Shown here: positions 20,816 through 32,729 of the stretch, in pieces
Layout of the letters: every line of letters begins with the position of its first letter
How positions within the stretch are numbered: position 1 is the stretch's first letter
Assembly: GCA_949317995.1 (NCBI GenBank)
Contig: OX439049.1
Span: forward strand, 64,903,247-64,967,246
Reading direction: 5' to 3'
DNA length: 64,000 nucleotides
Source: Acholoe squamosa
Taxonomy: Eukaryota > Annelida > Polychaeta > Phyllodocida > Polynoidae
Notes under the pieces: generated by a model
Databases searched by the model: none
What the model was told of the DNA's origin: nothing
The model's input: the letters and a program-made list of their open reading frames with translations, nothing else
Program-made: the position numbers and the translations under genes

Positions 20816-23800
20816 GCCACCAACATAATATAATAATATCATACTCAGAGGTCACATTACCAAGGCTTGATATAGCACCCAGGTTCCTCCCATAGCAGCC
20901 TATAGGAACCATGCACTGATATCGGTATGGATCATTAGCAGTGGTTACAGCCACCTAAGGTAACGTGTAACTTAAGCACCAGGCACAGTGTCTTCACTCA
21001 CACTCAATGTCACCATTGATTGCCCGGCCGGCCCCCTTAGTGCAAGGCTAGGTCTGTTAAACCTATACTATATTCACTCGGATTAGTCCCATGATTTATG
21101 AGCGATTCTTTTGAAACCTCCCACCTCTGGGGGTCAGGGGGTCAAGAAGACAAACTCAGCATTACATTTTAAGACTTTGTTTTATTGATAGCCATATTTC
21201 TTGGCTTTATAAAAAGGTCCATTCAAGTCATTAACTCCCAGTGGGTCAGTTTTTATTGCAGTAGCCATAAAATCACATAATTGGTTCATCACGTGCCTTA
21301 CACATAATTTGTGGAACACACTACACCTTTAAAATTCGTCCTATCATTACCAAATTACATGTCAAAACTAGTACAATACCCTAGTATGTGTATCTAAAAA
21401 ATAAAACGGTGGCTTGAAAACTTCCAAAATTTTCCAATATCTTATATAGCAGAGATTGAGATTTTTCTAAACTTATGCACGCAATATTAACTTTGGTCTC
21501 AAAGACTCAAAACCTGTAGGATAAGCATAAAGATCAATTTATTACATCTTTAACATGTACACTTCTTGTAACGATCATCATTTACCACTTATTTAGTACT
21601 TGCTCTGTATGGTTCATTCTCAAAATGACCCTCCTTACTCTGTAAGGTGCGTGATGAATCATCTACACATTTTAATATAATGGCCACGGTGCCAATATAA
21701 CAAAACCCAACCCAACAGTGATCTAACTCACTACAACAATGAGAAACACATAGAGGATGTATTGTAACCAAAGAAAAAAATTTAAATAGTGAATAATTGG
21801 CCTAAATTTGATTGCAAAAGGCAAAAGGCTGCTGAAAAGAGTGCTTAGCAGAGGCTGGGTAGTAGCAGAATGGCTGGGGGTGCCCAATAAATGCTTAAAA
21901 TCAAAGCCAGGGCCTTATTCTATCATATAAACCACAGATGTGCATGTATTTGGGTGTGGCAGAAAAAGTATGGGACCACAAATCATTTCATCATGCGCCT
22001 TACACGATTCATCACGCACCTTACATCGGGCAAGCAATCTGGTTTTGGGCAACCAAGGCATGTAGAGACTGATTTCTTATTTTTAAATGGCACCTCATCA
22101 ATAGATATGTGATGCATCCTAACCAAATCAGGCCCATCTCAGCCCTTATAGACCAGAGATAATAAGGTCAAAAGGTGAAAAATGCTGATCTAAGTGATTT
22201 TGTCTTTTCTGGATGTTTGCTTTCATTAATATCATCCCTCTTATTTGGTGAAATTATAAATGCAAAAGATTAGTAGAAATGATGAAAATTGGCCGTAATC
22301 CAGAAATCCATTTTCCTGACATGTGCCTGATAAGGTAAGGATGCATCACAAATGATGGGTTAGATAAGCCAGAAATGATTAATGTAGGCTGTACATACAC
22401 AAGTGCTGTTTAAGGGGGATTGGGGTGAAAAATACTTGAATGTGTATGTCAAGCAAAGGGTGTGTGGTACGCAAAAAATCTTTTCACCAAAAACTCCCCT
22501 ATACACACCCCCTTGATGGTGATAAACAGGAAGTCTGAGGATAAAATATTGATAACTGATCTAATGCCATAAATGATTCATCACGCGCCTTACATCACTA
22601 TTTCCAAGTTAGAAGAATGGCTAGGGTAAAAGTAAATTGAGACATATCACCTCCAAACCCCATGGAAATGTTTGATAGGACCCCCCACTAAGGAATAAAT
22701 AAAATTATGGTGCCCCTGTAGGAGTAGCAAAGTGATTTGGTCGCCACTAGCGCCATCTACCTGCTGTGCCAAAGCTGATGAAAATGTTGATGTTTTATTG
22801 GATGATGTTTACTGGATGATGATTGTGCAGGATGATTTTTTATCAGATGATTTTTTTGCTGGATGACATTTTTGCTGGATGATGATTTTATCGGATGATG
22901 TTTTTTACTGGATAATGTTATCAGGCTGTTTGAATATGCTAGTGAAAGTTTTTGTATGCCAAGAATTGGTGTTCTAACAGTTCTGTGAATTCTGTAGGCC
23001 ACACATCAATGCTTGAAGAAAGCACATCAGCCAAAATTTAAAGGTCCCATGCAGGACTTGAAAGAAGAAATACTCTCAACATTGACATCTAAATTCCAAA
23101 TATTTGGTAGATTGAACTCTTGTTTGACCTGAGCTATAGGGTTATGTGATGCATATATCAATGAAAAAAAAGTCTTCCTGACAAAGTGACATGTATACAC
23201 GTTATTGGGACATGTGCACATATGTCACCATGACAACTGTAGCACAGAGTTATCGTCATATGATTTGACATGCCTTAAATTGCCGAGTCATCTGGGAGTT
23301 GACTAGGGCCATGGCCATGTTGAAGGCACTTGACATGTAATGGTTTGACATACATAATTGTTCTAGGATATTCCGCTAGATGGGGCAAACAACCATTTTG
23401 GTACCAGGATTAATCACTACCAAGAGGTACTACCAACACTTGAGACATTTCATGTATCTGTGTCATTCTGTTTTCATGAAGAATAGATCACCAAGGTCTG
23501 TAAATACTATCAACTAATGGTAGTGAATTCTATTTCATTGGTAAATTTGCATTTGTTATTGAATATCACCTCCATGCCCTTGTCTTATGGACTGCATAAA
23601 GGTCCTCAGTCAAGTAGAAGTTCTGTAGATAGGAAAAAGTGCCTTAGTGTTGCAGGCCTGTGGGACTATGATATCCCCTGCCTTCTATTATAGGCCTGCC
23701 TTGATTGAACCATTGGTACATAGCTATTGACTGCTCTTGACCCTTACATAATTGACTCACAGTATTACCTAGCACTCAGGTGAATGGATCAGAAATATGT

Positions 23801-25917
23801 GACGTGTCTTCATTACGAATGTCAAGTGGAGTAAACGAACCAAGTATGAGAGCTTCAACCTCATTCTACATGCCTTCATACATGTCATGTGGGAGACAAA
23901 TTGGGACCTGTGCAGTATGCATCAAAGCGATCGGTGTTCTTCTCTCTCTATAGAGAATTAATTTTGCAATTGCAGTGTTTCTCAGCCGATATTGCTTCTA
24001 AAGCTTCTTTCAGTGGTTCACTTTATCTGCCGGTTGTTGCAAAAAGATATGGAATTGGGTTCTCACTGTAGCTAACTCACCTTCCAGTTCCCTGCGATTG
24101 TCCATCCTGAGAAGCCATGCCCCGCCTTATACTGTAATGGAATTGACTTCCCCTAAATCACACTGTGTTGAGAAAAGTCGGGGGAACTAGTTCCATGAAC
24201 ACTTCCACCTGAATGCTTCCCATAGTAGGTAGGCCAGGGAATCAGAGGAAGGAACTAGCTATAAATTGGTTCTTACTTGGAAGTATATCAACCTTTAGTA
24301 AACTATAAATAACAATATTACACTACTGAAAAATCGAGCCCAAGATGTATGTTATAGCCTTTTACCGGGTTATGTGGTGTGCGAAAGTCAGTTCCCATCT
24401 GGTGGATTATGTCTGCGTACAGACAGACTCCAGATTCCTCGCTGAATCAGGAGATGACTGATTCCCAACCTTACCATGTGCATGCTGACATCAGCGACTC
24501 CTGGCATGTCATGTTACTTGTAAGTCTGGTACCAACATAATCTCACAAACGAATCCGAGATCAGAACTGTCATGGCTGCACACAGAAACCTTGATATGGT
24601 TACTCAGTGTGCGCCTTATACACGTGTTATTATAGTTTAAGTGATAGGGATACATTTTGAGTCACTGATATAGGGAGGGTTGCCGTTGTTGAGTTTATCA
24701 CTAGATGGAGCTGTGCTCAGAGTTTTGGTCTCATTTTAGGTGGATGACATCACATGGCAGCATACAATTCACTGGATTCATTGATACTAGTGCTGTTTTT
24801 ACCCACTAGATGTCCTCATAATCAGGGGTTTGGGTATATATGTCTGCACCTATGATCTAACCCCAAGTGTCGCTATAGTTTCAAGTCATTTTACATGATC
24901 TAACATAGGTGGCCATTTTGGTCATCATGATGCACCAATGAAGGTGCTACTGAGGAGCACCTTCATTGGTGTATCATGCTGACACTTCTTGTCTCAGTGC
25001 AACAAGGTTGTAACTGCATTTTTCAAAATTTGCAGGAGGGGCAAAAGTGTTCCAATTAATATAGCACGAAGTTGATACAACAATATTGCGCCAGGACCTG
25101 TAGTCACACATATAATAAACAGTGCTTCAATACAAGTCAAAAGATTCTAAAACAGAAGAAAATATGATTTGTCCAAAATGTCAGTTACAACCTTATTGCA
25201 ATGAGGGGACAAACTGTGAGCCTTTAAGACTTGTCAACTTATTAAGTACTGACAGGTTGACAGGTAAGATGTCAAAATATTTTATGTTAATTTTGACCCA
25301 AGATCAAGTGACATTTCCATTTCTCCTGTTTAATATACTGCAAGCTTAGTTAATTATCATACAATGTTTTTGACCTATGACATGCAGAAGTCCCAATGAC
25401 TGTGGCCTGTCAGGGGAAAACGTGCCCCGAAGGAATAAGTGAGTGAGTAATAGTTTCATTGCATGAAAATCACACATTGGATAATACATGAATATGATGC
25501 TGTATCCGTGCATACATGTCCTGAAGGGGTCGTACAATGTTCATAAATTCCCTAAATTCAGCATGGTAACTCTGTAAAATTTTACAGTGATTCACTCTAA
25601 TTTAAAAGAATGTTGATTTCCCCTTTGATAACAGTGTTTCACCCTAGAGTCACTGTACGGGGATTCTCCACAGTTTCTTTAATGGGAATTCACTGTATTT
25701 TGATGATGATGCGGGTGCCCGTGAATAACCATTTTTTTTAGTGAATTTCTTTTAACTGTGCAGGATTAAATCTTTTTCATGATATCAGGCTGTCCGTGAA
25801 AAAAAAACATTTGCACAAGTTTAAACACAGACACAACAATATAGATTACTCATGTTTTGAAAATAGGTAAAAAACATGTGACATTTTTGCTGTCTTATCT
25901 AAGATACAACTCCTAAG

Positions 25918-26025
25918 TCAAATACTTTTCTTTTTCAAAATTTATTGGCTTAGAGGCAATAATTTTTTTCCCGGCAAAGTTGGTTTGAGTCCTTGCTGCC
26001 AGCATTCATAGTCTCTCCATTCTTT
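25918..26025 (-). other. Exon 2 (3' UTR) of Gly-rich gene, copy B
   Basis: The acceptor TTCAG (AG at 26027-26026) follows a pyrimidine-rich tract. The exon contains the conserved GAATGCTGGCAGCAAGGA segment and an AATAAA signal near 25942, unlike copy A. The predicted intron is 26026-27304 (1279 bp), longer than in A and C because of the bigger minisatellite. Confidence 0.6.
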
Positions 26026-26469
26026 CTGAAATGAGAATAAAATTGAAATGTACATGCCAATCACAGTTCCCAGCAAACACAATACCAAAGTCATGTCCAA
26101 GATCACGGGCACCGCTCTTTCCCCACAGTGTCAACAAGGTCATTTTGTCAGGCCCATAACATTTGCATGGGAAATTACTAGATGACTGGTGTCATGTCTG
26201 TATGCACATAGGTTAAGTCGCCTCTGACTCGACCACTAGGCACGTTGGTACCTAATGTCGACCAGCCCAGCCTAACCTCTCTCAAATAGCAGCGAATTAT
26301 TAAATGGTTGTACTACATTAGCTAAAATGAGTAAACCTTGCATATGCCCCAAGTATTATTCATAATTTCTGAAAATAACCTGTAATTGTGGGGTGGTTGA
26401 CATAATGTCTATCAACATGCCTAGTGGTCGAGTCAGGGGTGATCTACCCTATCTTCCCGATTGGTCGCC

Positions 26470-27132
26470 ATAGTGTCAGCATGATGCAAGAATGCAGCCC
26501 TGGCCAATAGGCTAACCCGTGCTGCATTCATGTCATTATTAGGGTCAGCATGATGCAAGAATGCACCCCTGGCTAATAGGCTAACCAGTGCAGCATTCAT
26601 GTCATTATTAGGGTCAGCATGATGCAAGAATGCCGCCCTGGCTAATAGGCTAACCAGTGCTGCATTCATGTCATTATTAGGGTCAGCATGATGCAAGAAT
26701 GCCGCCCTGGCTAATAGGCTAACCCGTGCTGCATTCATGCCATTGTTAGGGTCAGCATGATGCAAGAATGCCGCCCTGGCTAATAGGCTAACCAGTGCTG
26801 CATTCATGCCATTGTTAGGGTCAGCATGATGCAAGAATGCCGCCCTGGCTAATAGGCTAACCCGTGCTGCATTCATGCCATTGTTAGGGTCAGCATGATG
26901 CAAGAATGCCGCCCTGGCTAATAGGCTAACCCGTGCTGCATTCATGCCATTGTTAGGGTCAGCATGATGCAAGAATGCAGCCCTGGCTAATAGGCTAACC
27001 AGTGCTGCATTCATGTCATTATTAGGGTCAGCATGATGCAAGAATGCAGCCCTGGCTAATAGGCTAACCAGTGCTGCATTCATGTTAATATTAGGGTCAG
27101 CATGATGCAAGAATGCAGCCCTGGCTAATAGA
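26470..27132. repeat. 69-bp minisatellite in gene B intron (about 9-10 units)
   Basis: Same unit as 2690-3058. The middle units share a private variant (TGCCATTGTTAGG and GCCGCCCTGG) not seen in copy A, evidence of recent amplification within the array. It creates a spurious 225-codon open frame. Confidence 0.9.
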
Positions 27133-27312
27133 CCAGTCAGTGGTGCATTAATGTCAGCCTATGGATTTAATGCTCCCTGCCGAGTAATGTGTGATAGGTA
27201 GAGTTGTAAATTATCTTTAAATCTGGTAATATGATAATACTAGTAATAATAGGATATCATACTTTCCCATTACATAATTACAAATGCATCAGAAGGAGAC
27301 TTACCTGACTTT

Positions 27313-27633
27313 CTAATAGTATACTCCATAGTTGCCACCATATCCACCATAGCCGTGTCCAGCATAGTGTCCAGCATAACCTCCTCCATATCCTGCATGT
27401 CCATACCCACCGTGTCCATATCCACCATACCCACGTCCATGACCATAGGAGTATCTGTCATGGCCCGTCACACCATAGGGAGTCCCAGGGACACCGTCCT
27501 TGTAGGCAGTGCCAGTTCCAGCTCCAATACTGTTGGCAATAGCGTTAACACGCTGCTGGCCGTGGGCGTAACCATAGCCAGAGGCCTCGGTGAGGCAGAA
27601 GGCAACAGCGGCAAGAAGGATGATGCGGATCAT
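27313..27633 (-). CDS. Secreted Gly/Tyr/His-rich protein, copy B (106 aa)
   Basis: The predicted protein is identical to copy A: signal peptide 1-18, a short mixed segment, then GYGG/GHGGYG repeats ending YY. The frame stays open upstream to 27714, but the correct start is the ATG at 27633. It begins the signal peptide, matches the start in copies A and C, and lies about 45 bp after the TATA box; the upstream extension would run through the TATA box. A near-perfect donor (CAG|GTAAGT, GT at 27304-27303) lies 8 bases after the stop. With AATAAA present, this copy has the best-preserved transcription unit of the A/B pair. Confidence 0.92.
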   Translation of the reverse strand: MIRIILLAAVAFCLTEASGYGYAHGQQRVNAIANSIGAGTGTAYKDGVPGTPYGVTGHDRYSYGHGRGYGGYGHGGYGHAGYGGGYAGHYAGHGYGGYGGNYGVYY

Positions 27634-27677
27634 GTTGAGAGCTGTGTGGGAGAATGTGTGACACAGTGAGTGTATCT

Positions 27678-27686
27678 TCTTATATA
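27678..27686 (-). promoter_or_regulatory. TATA box of gene B
   Basis: TATATAAGA on the minus strand, 45 bp upstream of the ATG and aligned with 3603-3611 and 41104-41110. Confidence 0.75.
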
Positions 27687-27794
27687 CACCAAGGGTACAT
27701 GGGCAAAAATACACATAGGGAGTCTAGATTTGATATTACTGGATGCATTATTCTATGCATATACACGACCATCGAGTACAAAAGGCCATCTTTA

Positions 27795-28008
27795 CCCTTT
27801 AACTGCTGCTGATGCAGGAGTGCATCATGCCCATGGTGAGACTGCTTATCAGCACTTCATTGGAGCATCACGCTGGGGAGTGTATCAATCCTGTTGGTTC
27901 AGCATGATGCATGAATACAGCCCTGGCATGTTACTCGCCAGGGCTGTATTCATGCATCATGATGACCATTGTGCATGATGTATTTATACATTAGCAGCCC
28001 TTGAAGGG
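27795..28008. mobile_element. piggyBac-like MITE in the promoter of gene B (214 bp)
   Basis: The right TTAA is intact (28009-28012) and the left is mutated to TTTA (27791-27794). The ends are CCCTTTAACTGC and its degraded inverse. The internal hairpin is better preserved than in copy A: 25-bp arms around ATGTTACTC, centred near 27931, with an AGCCCTGGC/GCCAGGGCT core. Confidence 0.72.
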
Positions 28009-28290
28009 TTAATCCATCGTTATATTCTTGTTAATAACCAGAGGTTATCCAGGCAACATGGGGTGAAAAAAGATATCAAAAGTCTATTGCAGTCTTAGCC
28101 AAGTTGACCCCTCAGTTTAATCTGTCCCCCTACGTCTACCAAGTTTAAAGGTCATACATATTTACATCAGTAAATGTGCATGAAGGCATATCTCAAATTG
28201 CCGCTGTATTCATCAAATGTAACTTCGGGAGAAAGACTAGTGCTGACATGAATTTTGTCATGTGATATATGGTTCATTAGAGATTAAGCA

Positions 28291-28292
<2 letters not shown>

Positions 28293-28378
<86 letters not shown>
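28293..28378. repeat. Compound (TC)n(TA)n microsatellite
   Basis: About 20 TC units followed by about 22 TA units. Absent from the equivalent place in copy A (near 4165). Confidence 0.97.
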
Positions 28379-28383
<5 letters not shown>

Positions 28384-29078
28384 AAGCAGCGCTCAAGTTA
28401 AGCCACATTTTGGTTTATATGGTTGTGTAATTTTTGAGGTCCTATAATGCTTTATGTATCATGCCGCCATGATGCATGAATGCAGTAGTGGCTAGTTACT
28501 CACCTAATTTAAATTTATGCTTCATGCCAACTCTATGTATGTGGTTTTTGACACTCCTGTAGGGTTAGCCAGATACTGAAATGCGAGTACACTTAAGAAC
28601 TGTGCTGGTGCATCATGACGACAAATGTTTCCTTTACAAGACATACTGCCCGTAGAGGTTTATCAATGCTGTCTATGCAGAAGGATAAGTGCACATAGTC
28701 AATACTTTTTTAGTCACAGTATAACAGTCAGGGGACGAGGGGGTCATGGATTATATGATTATATTCAGTAACATAGACATTCTACACATTCATGGAAGCC
28801 ATTTAGTTATTTCTTTTTGCACCTAGTCCTTCTGTGTCTAACATAATAAAGGCAAAGGGGTCTTTGATTATTGTAATATACTACATATTATATGGTGCAC
28901 CCTGCATATTAGCAGTTTTAAGCAGTTCTGTTCTATAAAGCTCACCTATAGGGCACACCTTGACCTTAGGCAGATTTCATAAGGAGTGTTGAGGTTTTAA
29001 CCTTGGGTAACCTGTGGTATATTCAGTCCTGTTTACTCTAAATGCAATTATTTCAAAGCATGAAATGAGGGCTTCATG

Positions 29079-29566
29079 ATGGATAGTGTATACCCCCTTC
29101 CTTTTTACATCTTCTGAATATCTAATTGCATATAATTTTGGTAATTTACATCAGAGATTCACATATTATAACTTATATTGACAACACATTTTGTTTTTTT
29201 CCCACAGCCATATAGGAAGAAATATCATCAAAATTGATAGTTCTGATGATTTGAATGTTATCTCAAGATCATGATTTATTAGGGAAAGGTGTCCCATGTA
29301 GTCTTACATTCAATTCATCAGAACTATCAATTTTAATGGTATGTCATCCTATATAGCTGTTGGAAAAAAGGTGGAATGAAAAATTACATTTATGTTCCAT
29401 TAGCATTCCATCCCTAGCAACCGTCCCTCTTATGCCATAAAATTGAAAGAAACAAACTGTGTGGTAAAAATGAGGTATACTCTGTGAATCTCTGATGTAA
29501 ATTACAAAAAGTATATGTGATTAGATATTGAGAAGATGCAGAAAAGGAGGGAGGTGTGCACTATCA
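29079..29566. mobile_element. Long hairpin (foldback) element, about 490 bp
   Basis: The arms are about 200 bp and imperfectly complementary across their length: GGATAGTG..CTTCC at the left end pairs with GGAGG..CACTATC at the right end; ATTTACATCAGAGATTCACA (29144) pairs with its inverse at 29484; ATTGATAGTTCTGATGA (29236) pairs with its inverse at about 29319. The loop is about 40-50 nt near 29290. There is no ORF. It abuts the 23-bp array and is not found in copy A. A hairpin-type MITE is the likely class. Confidence 0.75.
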
Positions 29567-30415
29567 TGAGTGCTGGTTGATGCATGAAATAAGTGTTGAT
29601 TGATGCATGAAATAAGTGCTGGTTGATGCATGAAATAAGTGATGGTTGATGCATGGAATAGGTGCTGGTTGATGCATGCAATAAGTGCTGGTTGATGCAT
29701 GCAATAAGTACTGGTTGATGCATGCAATAAGTACTGGTTGATGCATGCAATAAGTGCTGGTTGATGCATGCAATAAGTGCTGGTTGATGCATGAAATAAG
29801 TGCTGGTTGATGCATGAAATAGATGATGGTTGATGCATGAAATAAGTGATGGTTGATGCATGCAATAAGTGTTGATTGATGCATGCAATAAGTGCTGGTT
29901 GATGAATGAAATAAGTGCTGGTTGATGCATGCAATAAGTGTTGGTTGATGCATGAAATAAGTGATGGTTGATGCATGGAATAGGTGCTGGTTGATGCATG
30001 CAATAAGTGCTCGTTGATGCATTTAATAAGTACTGGTTGATGCATGAAATAAGTGCTGGTTGATGCATGAAATAAGTGCTGGTTGATGCATGAAATAAGT
30101 GCTGGTTGATGCATGAAATAAGTGTTGGTTGATGCATGAAATAAGTGCTGGTTGATGCATGAAATAAGTGTTGGTTGATGCATAAAATAAGTGTTGGTTG
30201 ATGCATGAAATAAGTGCTGGTTGATGCATGAAATAACTGCTGGTTGATGCATGAAATAAGTGCTGGTTGATGCATGCAATACGTGCTGGTTGATGCATGA
30301 AATAAGTGCTGGTTGATGCATGAAATAAGTGCTGGTTGATGCATGAAATAAGTGTTGGTTGATGCATAAAATAAGTGTTGGTTGATGCATGAAATAAATG
30401 CTGGTTGATGCAGTA
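29567..30415. repeat. 23-bp minisatellite, copy B (about 36 units)
   Basis: The unit is of AATAAGTGCTGGTTGATGCA type with a 23-bp period. Variants (GATGCATGAAAT/GATGCATGCAAT, GTGCTGG/GTGTTGG/GTGATGG) are interspersed. The unit has no stop codon in any minus-strand frame, so three overlapping minus-strand frames stay open (up to 289 codons) and all encode the same 23-residue cycle. I do not regard these as genes. Confidence 0.95.
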
Positions 30416-30950
30416 GGCTGCTATCTTCATGTACAAGTATACTGAACGATTGAGTCTACACTTGTCAGAACCTGTCACACACACGTGCACTGTACACACG
30501 CTATAGAGGATACTAGTATGTCCCGAGGGCTGTGATTTAATAAGTCTATAAAGTTAGTAGGGGGCAGTAATGACACACATCGAACCACTTTGTCTTCTTT
30601 AATGATATTCTTATTCAAGGATGATAAATGAACTAGTTACCTCACATGATGTTACATCAATGCGGAGTGCTCCCAGTAAATAAGCGTCCCCAAGCGTTCA
30701 TTTGAGATAGCCTTGTGTTTGTTTGTTTATACTTGAGATTGAGTTTGGCGTTATAGCTTGAGGTCTGGCACATGCTGCGTCTGCTTGTGTCCACTTGCAT
30801 TTGTATTGTGTTGGACGCAATCCATATGCGTTCATGGACACAAGTGAATGCAAGGAGGACACACGTTTACTGGCTGTAGATCACTGACTCCATAAGCCTT
30901 ATTAGTGCATCATGCCCACCGTCCAGGACTGTATCAACACTAAGACCAGC
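30416..30950. other. End of copy B and unique spacer
   Basis: 30416-30655 matches 8660-8905. 30656-30950 shows no gene and no repeat that I recognise. Confidence 0.6.
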
Positions 30951-31303
30951 AGGGTGTTGCTCCTATTGTAAAATGAGCTGTGAGTATGTGCCCCCTTTTC
31001 TAAACAAGTCATGCACTGCTTCACCTAAGTACTTGCACTCACCACTTCAGTCTCAGAAGTCACCTGCCTTGTTTAGAACAGAGAGAGCTGCACTATCAGG
31101 TACCTAATCATGTCACATGCTCTATAGTATGTTATACTGTCTGACTTCTCCCAACTAGGTACCTACTCAAAGGCGGCTTTTTTAGCACTGTACTGACCAC
31201 TTGTGAGCAACAAAAGGGACAAGTTATAGCTACATAAAAAGAAAGGACTTGAAACGAAGGCATTTTTAGCCAGCTCTTCCTTTTACTATAGGAGCAACAC
31301 CCT
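30951..31303. mobile_element. MITE-like element (353 bp)
   Basis: The terminal inverted repeats are AGGGTGTTGCTCCTAT at 30951 and ATAGGAGCAACACCCT ending at 31303. Similarity continues for about 10 more bases (TGTAAAA / TTTTACT). An inner inverted pair (TCTAAACAAG / CTTGTTTAGA) supports a foldback organisation. No clear target-site duplication. Confidence 0.6.
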
Positions 31304-31433
31304 CCAGGCTAGGATCAGCATGATGCATCAATGCATGGAGCTCAAATCACCAGGGCTACATTCATGTATCAACCCTATGGAACTGATACATTTCAGGGTA
31401 GTTGGCATGGTGCCCTGGGGATGTGTCAGTCCT

Positions 31434-31695
31434 AGCCCTATAAGGCCTGCTAATGAAGGAGTGCATCATGACTCTGAGTACATGATGCTCCAATAAAGTG
31501 CTGGTGAGACTTCTTCATTGAGGTAGCATGTTGACAGAGGCAGAGGGCAGCACAGGGCCTTTAGTGTCTTACCCTTATTACAGTACATGTAAATGAATAA
31601 CACCTGGCGAGTGGCATTCATGCATAATGACGATCGATGGGCATGCATTAATAATGGCCCTTAAAGACGATCATGCATCAGTAGCCCTTAAGGGG
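31434..31695. mobile_element. Degraded piggyBac-like MITE
   Basis: Related in order of motifs to the promoter MITEs (GGAGTGCATCATG near the left, GGCATTCATGCATAATGACG near the right) and ends with CCCTTAAGGGG followed by TTAA (31696-31699). The left end (CCCTATAAGGCCTGC) has lost its TTAA. Confidence 0.5.
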
Positions 31696-31935
31696 TTAAA
31701 GTGATAGTTACAAATGCTGGGATTATGTATGTTTTATCAAAGTTTTATCCATGGACGTCAGTAACACCTTCATGGGCTAGGATGGTGTTGTCACAATGTT
31801 GAGTTGATGAACGCACTGTATCGGCAAATGGTCATCTGACCATCTGCTGTGTCCCTACATCATCCATCAGTGCCTGACGAAGTCGGTCAGCTGTCTGTTT
31901 ACATACATGTATATGCTTGTCTACCTAAGGTAGAG

Positions 31936-32118
31936 TGAGTGAGTGAGTAATAGATGTTTAACGCCATTTCGACAGCAAAGGTCATATTCATGGCGAGAAC
32001 TAAATTACACAATTTCACAGAGGAATGTGTCAGTGCCCCCGCATATGTGCACCACACACATCCTGAGGAGATAGGAAAGAGGAGAAATAGACCCTTTTAA
32101 GTGGGCTAGGGAGGCCCG
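31936..32118 (+). mobile_element. SINE-like repeat, copy 2 (183 bp, clear TSD)
   Basis: Begins TGAGTGAGTGAGTAATAGAT then TTTAACGCC, and ends GGGCTAGGGAGGCCCG. It is exactly as long as the copy at 8151. It is flanked by a perfect 13-bp direct repeat ACCTAAGGTAGAG (31923-31935 and 32119-32131), which fixes both ends. No coding capacity. Confidence 0.82.
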
Positions 32119-32298
32119 ACCTAAGGTAGAGAGGGGCCAATGAACAAGAGGGCAGCACTTAGCACAGAACTGTGTTGACCAAGGATCCACATCCCTGAGG
32201 TGGCCCTCAGAAAATTCCCATTTATCTGTGAATATATAGTGAAATGAAATCATCTTTTTTAATCATCTTAAAGTTCTATTTTGGGAAACCAAAACTAC

Positions 32299-32627
32299 TG
32301 TAGGGGCTAGTAGATCGTGATATAATGTGAGCATCTTCCTCGAGAGGGCGTTTCGAGCGGTGCGCCCATCACCAGTAGTCACTAGAGGTCCTTACGACCC
32401 CTGGTTGCTGCGGGGTGGTGGCAGCACTGTTCGTCTCACTCCAGCACCTACCTGGGGCCGGGGAAGGCGTTAGTCTGACCACTTTTCACCGAGCTTGAAC
32501 TATACTAAGCGCATAACTTTGAGGTGGATGTAAAACCTACGTTGTAATAAACACGTGCCTGTTGCACTAACTGGAGATTGTCTGGTCTTGCTTCGAGTCA
32601 TACAAGACATACTTTCGAACCACTACA
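32299..32627 (+). repeat. Putative 5' LTR of the relic (329 bp)
   Basis: Starts TGTAG and ends CTACA (5-bp inverted ends, TG...CA). It contains AATAAA at 32546-32551 and is followed after one base by the primer-binding site. No partner LTR is present, so the left edge rests on the terminal motif alone. Confidence 0.6.
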
Positions 32628-32628
32628 C

Positions 32629-32640
32629 TGGTGCCATGAC
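32629..32640 (+). promoter_or_regulatory. Primer-binding site of the relic
   Basis: TGGTGCCATGAC, one mismatch from the TGGTGCCGTGAC of the intact element. That sequence is complementary to the 3' end of a tRNA-His acceptor (ending GTCACGGCACCA, as I recall it for animals). Confidence 0.7.
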
Positions 32641-32729
32641 CAGTTCTAGGTGTTTAGTGCGCAGGCCTGGAGGCCGAACATGAGCACGATGGATCACGAG
32701 AAAGAAGTTTGAACACCTCGGGACCCACA

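Larger units (their letters stand above)
18476..23780. other. 5.3 kb without a recognised gene
   Basis: 18530-18740 is a dispersed-repeat fragment (TATAAGGCGCACCCTGAGTT and similar). 18930-19190 resembles 23165-23240 followed by 23800-23955. 19600-19612 is a 13-G run. 20516-20815 is a diverged tandem duplication. 21280-22600 has five scattered copies of a TTCATCACGCGCCTTAC-type motif in both orientations. 22790-22920 is a degenerate GGATGATG-rich stretch. Open frames here are short, with no domains I recognise. Confidence 0.6.
23781..30655. repeat. Segmental duplication copy B
   Basis: A direct repeat of copy A at an offset of about 23780 with very few differences up to about 27670, then decreasing similarity to about 28900. 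It resumes at the 23-bp array and ends near 30655 (TGTTACATCA). Relative to A it lacks the 44-bp satellite, SINE and LINE cluster, and has gained a TC/TA microsatellite and a long hairpin element. Confidence 0.92.

Noticed and set aside
26433-27110. 225-codon repetitive open frame on the minus strand
   Set aside because: It arises because the 69-bp intronic minisatellite lacks stops and keeps phase; it spans no conserved start or domain.
29502-30499. Four long minus-strand frames (152-289 codons) in the 23-bp array
   Set aside because: All frames encode the same 23-residue cycle, a direct consequence of a stop-free 23-bp unit; no promoter or conserved start.
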